From positions 5,704,001 to 5,768,000 of the forward strand of contig JAWUZG010000159.1 in the NCBI GenBank assembly GCA_036785705.1: DNA of 64,000 nucleotides, read 5' to 3'. The DNA is from Acanthornis magna (Eukaryota; Chordata; Aves; Passeriformes; Acanthizidae). The notes beneath the pieces were generated by a model. It ran no database searches, was not told where the DNA came from, and saw nothing but the letters and a program-made list of their open reading frames with translations. Numbering within the stretch: position 1 is the stretch's first letter; each line of letters starts with the position of its first letter. Made by a program: the position numbers and the translations under genes. Positions 1 through 10,700 of this stretch are shown here, piece by piece.

Positions 1-779
1 TAATGTATATACGTATGCTTTCTGAAGTTACCTCAGGCTGGATGCAGTGACCCAAATAAACCATCCTGGCTTCCCCTTCTTTCCAAGCAAGATTTGGGAA
101 GCATTAGTCTACATTAGTTATCTGAGACTGTTATTATTATCAATTACTGTTGTAGCAGGCATCTGCCTGGGCTAATGTGGACTGGGGCTCTATTACTGTA
201 GATGTTGCACCCGCTGAGTTAAAAAAGTCACTGCTTTAAGAAGTTGATAATCCACCTCAAGACAGTATCCCACAGAGGCACATACCAGGGAGCAGAAGGA
301 AACGGGAAGGCAAGGGTGCAGGGTAATGGAATGGCATAAACCACCCGTGTGCACAGGTTGATGGTTTCATTTTAAGTAAACGTTGCTGGTTTTATGATTC
401 CTACAGAGTATCTCCTCCCTCGGATTTATAATGCTTCTCCATTAACTCCCCCCGCTGCCAGTTGGAAAAAGTGACCCGGGGCTCTGTGCACAGAAACATA
501 CATGCGTGTCTACGTACGTGAATATATAATCAGCACGTTTTAAATTATTTAATGGTGTTGGTTTTGTCACGGACCGTGTCTTCTAATGTGCACTTCTTTA
601 AGAAAATAAAAGAAAAAAAAAAAAAGTGGGCAGGAAAAAGCAGTGTGTATGCGTGCTTGTGCAGACAGCCGATGTACTCGCATCTCTAAAGTCTGTGGGA
701 GTTTGGGCCCCTTCCTTATACATAAACCGCCCTCCCTCCTGGGGTGTCTTCTCCTTAATGACGTTCACGGTAATTTAGG
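1..779. other. 5' flank of BMP7, no gene seen
   Basis: AT-rich unique sequence with an A-tract near 612-625. No coding frame is convincing. The last part (about 700-779) has TTATACATAAACCGCCC and TGACGTTCACGG (a CRE-like half site), and it may belong to the proximal promoter. Distal upstream elements cannot be assigned from sequence alone. Confidence 0.5.
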
Positions 780-981
780 CGCTCGGGACCGGCTCAGCCT
801 CTCGCCGAGCCCGCAGCCTCCACAAACATCCTGAAAAGCAACCTGAGCAGACGTCCCTCCTCGAGGCAGTTCCAGGGATTTTCTCTCCCAAGCGGTTTGG
901 AGCGGGCGAGCGAGAGAGAGCGCTTGGGTTCTGCTGCCTGCTCCTCCCACCAGAGACACCCTCCCGCCGCTCCCCGCCGCT

Positions 982-1018
982 CCGAGCCGAGCCGAGCCGA
1001 GCCGAGCCGAGCCGAGCG
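982..1018. repeat. (CCGAG)n pentanucleotide microsatellite in the 5' UTR
   Basis: About seven tandem CCGAG/GAGCC units lie just upstream of the coding start in the CpG island. Length is probably polymorphic. If transcribed, this sits in the GC-rich 5' leader. Confidence 0.85.
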
Positions 1019-1102
1019 AGCCGCGCCGCTCACACGGCTCCGCCGCGGCGTGCGGGACGCGGGCAGAGCGCTCCGCTCCCGCTGCCGGGGAAAGCGCCTC
1101 GG

Positions 1103-1129
1103 GCCGCCGCCGCCGCCGCCGCCGCCGCC
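1103..1129. repeat. (CCG)n trinucleotide run in the 5' UTR
   Basis: About eight uninterrupted GCC/CCG units, ending just before the first upstream ATG at 1136. They would add to a highly structured leader. Confidence 0.85.
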
Positions 1130-1135
1130 CCGTCC

Positions 1136-1153
1136 ATGGGCCGGTGCCGCTGA
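1136..1153 (+). other. Upstream ORF 1 (5 codons) in the BMP7 leader
   Basis: The ATG lies in the context TCCATGG, with purine at +4 and pyrimidine at -3, and is followed by MGRCR and TGA. It lies 201 nt before the main start. If the transcript starts upstream of it, it could reduce initiation at 1337. Confidence 0.45.
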
Positions 1154-1181
1154 GGCAGCCCCGCCGCCGCCGCCTCGGGCC

Positions 1182-1214
1182 ATGAGCGGGCTGCGGCGCC
1201 TCCGCGGGGGCTGA
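1182..1214 (+). other. Upstream ORF 2 (10 codons) in the BMP7 leader
   Basis: ATG at 1182 in the context GGCCATGAG. G at -3 makes this a reasonable initiation site. It encodes [10 protein letters not shown] and stops at TGA, leaving 122 nt to the main start, which is enough for re-initiation. Whether it is translated is inference. Confidence 0.45.
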
Positions 1215-1249
1215 GCGCGGGGCCGCCCGTCCGTCCGCGCCCCCCGCGC

Positions 1250-1355
1250 ATGCCGGTGGCGGGGCGCGTCCCGCGGCGGGGCAGCCCCGCGCCCCCCGCG
1301 CCGCCCCGCAGCCGCAGCCGCCGCCGCCGCGCCGCGATGCCGGTGGCGGGGCGCG
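1250..1355 (+). repeat. BMP7: Direct repeat carrying two in-frame BMP7 start codons
   Basis: The 19-mer ATGCCGGTGGCGGGGCGCG occurs at 1250-1268 and again at 1337-1355, exactly 87 bp (29 codons) apart. Both ATGs are in the BMP7 frame and both begin MPVAGR. The downstream copy is the better start because a signal peptide follows it directly. The upstream copy would give an N-terminal extension in a poor context. Confidence 0.8.
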
Positions 1356-1769
1356 GGCAGCCCGCCTCCTGGCTGCTGGTGCTGGGCGCCGCCGCGCCCG
1401 CCCTCTGGCTGCGCTGCGTGCTCGCCGACTTCACGGTGGACAACGAGGTGCACTCCAGCTTCATCCACCGGCGGCTGCGCGGCCCCGAGCGCCGCGAGAT
1501 GCAGCGGGAGATCCTCTCCATCCTCGGCCTGCCGCACCGCCCGCGGCCGCACCTCCACGGCAAGCACAACTCGGCCCCCATGTTCATGCTGGACCTCTAC
1601 AATGCCATGTCCGTGGAGGAGGGGGCGGCGGGGGCCGCCGCCGAGGACGGCGAGGGCTTCTCCTACCCCTACAAGCCCATCTTCAGCACCCAGGGGCCGC
1701 CCCTGGCCAGCCTGCAGGACAGCAACTTCCTCACCGAGGCTGACATGGTCATGAGCTTCGTCAACTTGG
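1337..1769 (+). CDS. BMP7: BMP7 coding exon 1 (signal peptide and N-terminal prodomain)
   Basis: This exon encodes residues 1-144 plus the first base of V145 and ends at a GTGAGT donor at 1770. The start at 1337 was chosen because it puts a hydrophobic signal peptide ([14 protein letters not shown]) right at the N-terminus and has G at -3. An in-frame ATG at 1250 would add 29 Arg/Pro-rich residues in a weak context (C at -3). An Ala/Glu-rich stretch at residues 94-107 ([14 protein letters not shown]) is longer than the matching Gly-rich segment of human BMP7. The exon is very GC-rich and lies in the CpG island. Confidence 0.95.
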
Positions 1770-4700
1770 GTGAGTGCCGCTCCCGGCGGGGCTGGGGCCG
1801 GGGCAGCCGGGCAGGGAACCGTGCCGGGGGGAGGCTGGAGCGGGACCCTGGCCCCCGACGGGAGGGCAGGGGCTGGTGGCGCAGGTGGCCCCGGCTGGGA
1901 GCTGTTTCCCAGCGGGTCCGGTGGGTGACCTGGGCAAGGAAGGGCAGGTAGCGGCCCGGGGACAGGTGGCCGCTTTGCCAGGCGGTAATTGAGTGGCACC
2001 GACGGGGAGACGGCTCTGACTTCCCATCGCAGCATTTGGACAGCCACGAGCTCTCTCCACGCTCCACACACGGACACACCGAGGTCCTTGTCGTTTTCTC
2101 CCTTTGATAGTTGCCGCACTTCAGAAATTGGATTTCCAGGTAGGAGTTAAACAGGACGATTAGCAGGTCCTGTGCTTCGCATCCCGCACTGCCCAGGAAG
2201 ACACGAAACCCGGGCAGGAGCACGGCACGGATCCCGGCACAGCTGCCGGTGCCGGGCTGGTGCTCCTGCGGGATGCGGAGCCACCAGGACGGATGGCTGG
2301 GATAGTTCCCTGCGGCATCCCAGAGCCGCGCTGCCTCGGCCGAGGTGGCTGAGCTGCTCGCACATGTTTTCCTAATGGCTTGGGAGGGATTCCACAGTAA
2401 ATCCTTATTTACTCCTGCAGCTTTTCCTGTTGACCCCAGTTTATGCCGCTAACTCGCCTCTTTTCACAAGCACATGTGGATGGGTTTATGCAAACGATAC
2501 GAGAGTTGGCACGCTTTGTATGCGCCTCACTAGGCCTCCCTAATTGGATGCCACGGCCCAATCTGATTTCTATTTGCTCGCTGTAGATTGCACACCCGTG
2601 TGGACTGACTTGGCCGGATTTGAGTAAAACATTGTCAGGGTGCGCATTCTATTTTAAATATATAATTATAGACCTGGCTCGCTCTATCCGTTTTTAGACC
2701 TCATCATGTGCGGCTCTTAAACCACACACGTACAGATTGGGTGCCTGCAAGTTCAAGGCAGAACCTGAACTGTATTTCCAAAACAAGATCAGACTTTGTC
2801 CCAAACAAAGGGAAACACAACGTGCAAGAGGAGCACACCTCTGGCAAGTAACCTGCCAGGAATTACAGACCCCCATCTCCAATAAATCCATTAACACCTT
2901 TATGGATGTCCCTGTTCTGGACACTTCCACTGTCTGGAACTTCAGAGGCAGCAAAGATTAAATCACCACCACTCTAATCCCAGCGCTTTAAGTAACTTGA
3001 AAAGATCAGCAGCTGTAAAGGCTCTGTGACACACGTTAATAATTATTAGACACGGTAGCCATCCCGGCACAATTCTTGCATGATAAGGAGCCATGGGACG
3101 CTGTGGGAGAGCTCTAGTTTGCATGAGCTGCGCCTCCTTATTAACTGCCATGAGCTGCACAGTGGGAAGCTCGGAATTACATCTGGCCCGGGGGCTGTGC
3201 TGGTGCTTTCCATTTGGAATTACAGTGTTTGTCTAGTCACTGCTGGATACTTAAGCCGATGAGCAATGATACGTTTAAAATCAAATATTTGAGCAGTCAA
3301 AATTACCAATGGCGGTCAAATATTTGACTTTAAAGATAAGGGTGACCTTGCTAACACTGTTCTCCCTGGTTCTTGGGTCCTACACCGTGCGCAGCCGAGT
3401 GCAAGGAGAATCCTGAACAGAAGACAAAAGATGTTGAAATAACAATAGTGAAATTTGCGCTTCCCTTTCCATTTCAGTAGAGAGAACCTTATGAAACATG
3501 TAAGTACATAATGGGAGGGAGTTTAGCTCTGCTCCTCAGGTGTAGTAATTTACAGATTCATCAGTGAAATTGCAGCGCATTTCCGATGTAAGGAAGAGGC
3601 TCACCCCATGGAAGAGTTATAAGAAAGAATTAATGTTCAGACCACTGAATATTTTGAATATAAAGGAGTGGAATCAATCCATAGATGTGAAATAAAAATT
3701 ACATTTTGGATATATCTGTGTCTACCTTTTTATACAGAGGTTTCACCTATATAAGCCTTAAGAACTGGAAGATCGACATCCCGATGCGGGGTGATGACTG
3801 CAGTGGATATATTCATTCATTTCAACCTGCCAGGGTTTGCAGTCAGCTTAGAAATCCAAGAATGTTCTTTATGCAAAAACCTATATAATCATTTTATTTA
3901 ATTGCTGTCAGCATGGTCAGGGAGCAGTAAGAGCACAGGCAAAATCCAATAGTTTTAAGGACAGGTGGAATTACTACCAACAAGGCACATTTCGGAGGTT
4001 TATCTGTGCTGTTTTGTTCCCTTGTCAACAGTGCATGCCAGGACGAGTTTAAAAAGGACATAGATCTATAATAGCTTTCTTCATCGCCGTGCACACCTTT
4101 CATCCCATTATAGTCATTGCTCTTTCATCTCTATAGGACAAAGACAGGCTTGTTTATGGAGGTTTTAATGAATTAGAGCAGCCACTCACTCCGTATATAA
4201 TCAAACACAACACCTGCTTTGAGACGTACAGTTTTCTATGACATTCAGGGAAAATTAGAAGATCTATTGTAGAACTGAATTTTTTTGGAGACTTTCTACA
4301 ATGATCCCTTTTAAAGCAGAGCTGAATTCCTAAATGCAGACTGTAGTAAACTGTGTCCTACTTTTGTAAGAGATACTCTGTGAGCATTGCATTTCACAGG
4401 TAGGCTTTTATTACTATACCAGAGCCATCACAATGAGGAAGTGTCACGGCATAATAAGTTTCATTTTAGCATGGAGGAAGTAAAAGCGAGTCAAGAAATA
4501 ATACTTTTAAATTTCAATCAATAAAAAAATGTTAATTCCAGGCTGCCAAATGCCAATCTACAAAAGCACTTCTTTTGCCTTGTTCACATTCTTCATCCAT
4601 CTAGTTGTACAGCCTTAGAGGGAATAATATTTTTTTTAAAAGTACCTTGCAAGATTTACCAGGCCACATAGAAAAAACCCCAACAACAAACCCCCCACAC

Positions 4701-7700
4701 ACTGATTTCTATGGAGATACTGTGTATATTTATTCCAGAGAAGTTATGCTGGCTATTGGTAGGGAGGAACCAGAATACAGGTGCTCCGTTTTAGGGAGCT
4801 TGGTACTAAGCAAAGTTTTACTTACTGTAAAATCCTGACAACTAATTAGATTTAGATTTATAGCCAGTTAATTGAAAGGCTACATTTTGTCTTTGCTTAC
4901 ACCTGTGCTAAGATGAATGGGGAATGGAGTTGTGTCAAGAATGAAGTTATATGTAAATTAAAAGAGAATTTAGCCACAGTGGTCTGACTAAGTTAGCCAG
5001 TTAATTACCGGCTAATTTTGTAAAATTTATTACTATAATTTCAGCATTTGGAATTTCATTTCAGATCCTGTCCAAGTACAGTTTATAAATGGATCCATTT
5101 TAGGAACTGAAAAAATGCAAAGCATTTTTTGCACAAGTTTAATTTCAAGTTTATAAACAGCAACTAAGGAGTAAACATCCTCTAGATGACTTAGAGCTTC
5201 TTTTCTAAAAATAATTGCTTTGTCCTTTTGCCGGTAAACTTGCCTTGGTAAACAGACTTGCTTAGAATATTTTTAAAAGGGTCGGCACAAGTGATACGCA
5301 ATTTGTTAATTTGTCTCGTGGTTGATTATAAAATGAACAACATTGTTTAATCCTGGCAAAAAGAAGGGGGGGCGGAATTAGTCATTCTTGGAAGGAGCAC
5401 TTGAAAGTGGCTTTTGTTAATATAAATCAAGAAGCTGAAGAGCCCCCAAGTTTCCTTTTATTTCATACCATCTGGCTATCCTTTTTGTTGACAAGTGTTT
5501 GGCATAGAGAACCATCTCTTTGCCCTTTAATAACAGGCTTTAACACTGTAGGGTATTAGAAAAAGATTCTATAACAGTTAAAAAATTTCCTTCGGGGAAT
5601 ACTTTATAAAGTGAGCACGGGCTGCAGGCATTTGCAGCTGTAACCTGGCTTGTGTTAAAATTTGGAAGGGGCTGCCTTGCATTCCAGCTCACTACAGGCC
5701 TTCATTGGTGTACAGCCAAAGGTTAATATAGATGTCACACAGTTTTTCTTTGGAGAGCCTCAGATATAAGAGTACGCGTACAGCTGTGTTTTTAGTAACC
5801 CTTTCATAATCACTTCTTTTAAACCTCATTTTCCTGCTTATATAAATCAAAGATTTTCAAGGATATTTGACCTGGATTTGAACTTATTTGATCTTCACAT
5901 ATTTCCCACTTGAAACAAAGCAGATTAAAAGTTAGCCCTGGATGCCTGGTCCCGATCACATGGTTTGTCCATACATTAGGCCAAGCCCTTGGCTTTTTTT
6001 TCCTTCTGTTCCACCTAACACTGTTAAAAGCTCTCAAGCCTGGACAGGTACATCCCATAATTGTTTTGGGCAGTGTGGATATGTGCAGCACGTGGTGATG
6101 TAACACTGGCTAAGGTGGAAAGCTCACAGCAAATAAAGGTGTGAAGGACACTGACTGTGCAGCGAGTGACCTGCAGGTATTCTTTGAATGCACAGACCCA
6201 TCCCAGAGAGAATTCAATCAATTTTCAAATTTCCAGGTGAAAAATGGCAGAGCAGGACAGGAACTATTTACCTCTGCCATGTGGGTGTGCTGAGCGGAGC
6301 AAGGAGCAGCCAAGGACAGACATCCTAACGCAAGGAAAAAGGACCTGGCAGTAGTCCCCATCCACTCCCATTTGGCAGATTTGTCCCAGAGCAGGGTCTC
6401 TCCTCCGTTCCCACACAGGCTGTCCTGGGGGGTGAATCCCCCTCTGTGAGCTGCGGTTTAGAAGCCAAAACACAAGGGCTTGTAAAGTGCTTTGAAGGAG
6501 ACAAGCCTTGATGGCCAGGTCTTGTGATGCCGCTAACAGGAGCTGGGCACCAGTGGAGCGTGCAGGACCTGCTCCGCCCGTGCCCCCAGTTGTGCCATGC
6601 CTGTGTCTCTGTGTGTGTGTCCCAGAACTCCCTCTGCGAAGGAGCTTTAATGGCCTCTGGACAGGCAGCACGAATCCAGGCGCTGCATTCCCTGGAAATA
6701 AGCCTGAAACACATTTTCGGGTCGGCGGGGAGAGACGTGTGAGAGAAGGTTACACAAGTGGTTGGAAACATTAATTTAAAAAAAGATTATAACTATTAAA
6801 GCCCAGTCAGAGCTGTTGACAGGCTCCTTTTAAATAGGACACTGTGATGTTTTAGTTTAATACATTCTGGCAGTGTCACCGGGGTTAAGGCTAATACTGG
6901 GATGTGTGGATCCTGTCATGTTATTGTCAGGAGGAATGCAGGGATTAGGTTTGAGAGTGGCGGTGGGTGAGTGGTGCAGCTGTGTACACTTATTATAAAA
7001 GATTTAAGTCCCACTGGTAAAATCAATATATTAAATTGCAAGAGCCCCTGTTTTTAATTAGTTTAAATCAAATATATGGTTAGTGCCATTAGGGCTGCTA
7101 TCCTTGAACCAAGTGAGGAAATGCTAATATTTATATGGAAACTGTTAATTTGTGGTTAAAATGATAACACATTTAGTTTTATGCCTCTAAATTGTCCAAA
7201 CTGGATGAATACCAGTGAGAAATTGCAAATATGGATGAAGTCATCTGAGCAAGAACACAAGTAAGCAAATTTTGATAGCATGCCAGATAAAGAGACTACC
7301 TGTTGATGTACAGCATTAAGAGACCATGATATTTTAAACCCTTTCCAGTCCTCCTCTCTAGGGCCTAAATCAAAGGACTTGTATGAATTAACTATATATA
7401 GATATAAAATACATATCTTTATATAAATAAAATATGCTATTATACATATATATATTTCTTCTCTAAATGGAAGAAACTTCTAAAGAAATGAGAGAGCTGT
7501 TTAAATCAGTTTCAGGATGAAGATTTTCCTTCAGAACTGTTTGAAATAAATGAGACTACACACAAGGACTAATCACATGGATAAAGTTCTGCACATGCTT
7601 AAATTTGGAAAAACGGAAACCCAAGAGAAAATTCTTGGCTAGGTCTTCATTGGTGTAAATTGTCAAATTTCTACTGAAGCTGGCCCTGTGGTCTCATTTA

Positions 7701-10700
7701 TACAACTCTACGTCCAAAGTAATTCCCATAAACTCCCTCTTGATTTACACGAGCACCACTGAGAGCAGAATTGGGCCAGAGAAGTGCCCCTGTGTTGAAA
7801 TAATGAGCATGCAGTAGTTTCTGCTAGAGCTTCACAGAGTTCTCTCTCCTAATCTTGAAATTGTTTCTGAGGGAAGTTTCCTTTGCTGCAAACAATCAAA
7901 ACATGGACCAGCTCCTATTAGTCACTGCTTATCATTATTAGCCCGATCCATGTTGTTGAACTACAGCTGAGTTCCCATCCTTGCAACAAACAGAATTCAG
8001 CAAATATTGTTTGATAAAAATGTGAAACTGATATTTCTTAATACAAGACATATTTCATATGGAGAAACTTCAGTGCTGAAAGATTCCTGGTATCAAAATA
8101 TCTGAATCATAGTACAAATAAACAGCACCTTGTAAAGACTGCGGGGCCAAATTCCGTGCTGGAGTAATTCCACTGAAGTCAGTGGAATTGTGCCAGGAGA
8201 TAAACTGCCATCTAGATTTTTTTGGTGTTGAGGATTTTGTCAGTAAAAATCTTTGCTACAAAAAAAGTTGCAGGTAGCAAAGTTTGAACCGATTCTAATT
8301 CAAAAAGCCCTTTTGGAGATCCTTGTTTTATAGATAAGGACTACAAAGTTTGCTGAGTTCCATTATTTATACATAAATATACCTGATTTACAGCAGGTAA
8401 CATAAAAGCCATCATGGGTGTAATCCCCACCACGCTGTGCCTTAGCCCTTCTTTTAAACATTTGTGTCATCTACATCTCAGAATCAGTGAAAATCCTTCA
8501 GTGATCCAGACTGAGTGGATTGAATTAATGGCAACTTTGAGACTACAAGTTTTAGTGTAATTGCTTTATTGTTTTGGAACCGAGATGCTTACAATCCAGT
8601 TCCTGTGCAAACATGTTTAACGTGTGTTAATGTGTTTCAAAACCAGACCCTCTCCGCAAAATTCTGCTTTTCATTAATTGACATCAGTAGCATGGTACAG
8701 TATTTCAAAGCACTGGCCAAATATAAACTGTGTTTCTAATTTCCTTACTTTCCTGTGTTTGGAATGCCAATGTTAATTTGTTCCCATGGAAGAGTGAGAG
8801 CTGCCAACCACAGTTTTATATAAATGGCTTTACAGCGCAGGGCTGCCAACATTAAATGATACTTAGGAATTTTCATGACATTTTGTATTTAATGCTCTGT
8901 GTGTGTGAGAGAGAAATTGAGGGAGATGTATGGGATGTTGAACAGCACAAGCTCTGATGATCAAGGCAAATGTTTGAAGAAATTTGTCCTTTGAGGAGCT
9001 GTTACTTAATGTTTCTTCTCATTTAAGATTTTTTAATAATCTGTCAGATATTACATAGCATATTCCCTGTGCCTAGGAAAAAGCTATTTCGCAGGGAACT
9101 TTGTTGCTAACCATCCAAACAATTCCCCCCTCCCAATAATTGTAGTTATTTATTAATAGATGAGCAGATGGACTTTAGTTTATGTTGTTCCTCTGATCAT
9201 TAGAAACTAGATTGTAAGAATGTGATATTACTCAGCATGAGAAAATGTAAAAGCAAAAAGAGCTGCCACAACTAAGGAACAGGGGAATTAACTGATTTTG
9301 GTTAAACTGCCAACAGGTAATTTTTCTTTAGAAGAATAAGAGCAGCTAGATAAAATCATTTGCTTTTCTTAGTGAAAATCAAGCATAATCATAGTTTCTT
9401 TAGTGGTATGTCTGCCTTTGTACATAAACCAAATGTGGAGTTCCCTTTAAACAAAGTTTGTTTTAAACTGATGATGGTAAAAACAAAGTCTGTTTATGTA
9501 TTTCTCCTTTTATTCCTGGAAGATATTCAAAATACAAATTGTTCATGTTTCAGTAGATTCCTCTTAATGAGTGCTATGGTTTATCTCTCCATTTCCCCAG
9601 TTTATTGGAACAGGTGCAGTGTCTGCCATCTGTGCCAGCCCCGTGCTATACCAACAAACAAAGTGTTGTTTTGGTTCACTGGCTTTAAAAGTCTCCTGAG
9701 AGTAAAGAAATGAAAGAGAAAGAATTTAGAAAGTGCCTAGTGAAGGAAAGGCACTTCAAGTAATGTGCTTTGTCACTCAAGTCTTCCCGTAAATTACCTT
9801 CAACTATTTCTAAACTGTTTGAAAAATATTATCCGTGGAGGATTAAGTTTCTGTTGCATCTCGGAGGTCCCACACTATTCTTTATCATCTTTATCCTTCC
9901 ACAGTAGCTTCCAAGTCAGAGTCTTTTGTTGTCAAGTTGAATTAAATTTTACAGGAGTAAAAACTCTCTTTTCCTTCTCTTAAAGTGGAAGAACAGTGAA
10001 TTTTCTTTTTTTTTCCCAGTGTTTCTGCTTCCACCTCATTTAAGAGATACTGCAAATAGCCATCCAAGTTTAAACAAGATTATGTTGTAATTAGACAGAC
10101 AAACTCATAATTATTTAAGGGCTAAACCAACAACAACAACCCTTTCAGGTTCGTTTTGACAGTGTTTATCCAGTGTATCTGGAAAGGCTTACAATTAAAG
10201 TGCCTGAAGGGTGGGGATGAGATTTTTCAGCATGCAGTCAGTGCTATCGGGTCCACCTGGCCTGGGAAACTATGCAGAGAAAATCCTTTAACTTAGATCT
10301 TCATGGCAAGCTCTTAAAAGCTACCTTTAAGGAAAGAAAAAAAAAAAAAAAAGAGGAAAAGGAGGGGAGAGGGAAGGCGCAGCTTCGCCCTAAGCAATAA
10401 TTAAAGGAGCAGAGCCCTTTAGGCTCTGTGCTGGGGACACCGTGGCACTTTTGGGTTGATAATCTCCCAGCATCACTCTGCAAGTTTTTCCCTGCGGTGC
10501 ACAGATTTTCCCTGGGCTACACGAGTGCCTTTCAGTGAGCACAGAGTTTCCTCCGTGCTGCCGCAGTCCTGAGTCCTGGGCTCAGTCACACCTCAGCAGC
10601 CCCACTGATGTCACCCGCAGTGTCCTCAGCTGCAGCAGCTGGCCCCAGGCCACCCCAGTGGTGAAGTCACCACCCCTGACACATCGCAGGAGCTGGCACA

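Larger units (their letters stand above)
780..1900. promoter_or_regulatory. BMP7: CpG island promoter, 5' UTR and exon 1 region of BMP7
   Basis: From about 780 the sequence turns abruptly GC- and CpG-rich and stays so through exon 1 into the first 130 bases of intron 1. This is the usual structure of a vertebrate developmental-gene promoter. There is no convincing TATA box just upstream of the coding start, so initiation is probably dispersed. The transcription start cannot be fixed here, but 800-1000 is a reasonable guess. The island holds a (CCGAG)n run, a (CCG)n run, two short upstream ORFs and a duplicated start-codon segment. The long minus-strand open frame across it is a by-product of the base composition. 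Confidence 0.75.

Noticed and set aside
1250..1336. ATG at 1250 as the main BMP7 start
   Set aside because: Weak context (C at -3) and a 29-residue basic extension before the signal peptide. The ATG at 1337 fits the family; kept only as an oddity.
794..2119. 441-residue minus-strand open frame over BMP7 exon 1
   Set aside because: It is antisense to the CpG island and exon 1, with low-complexity Pro/Ala/Gly/Arg content caused by GC richness. Exon 1 on the + strand explains the region.
7390..7460. TATA-rich microsatellite-like DNA as a promoter
   Set aside because: Simple AT-rich sequence inside intron 1, with no nearby gene start.
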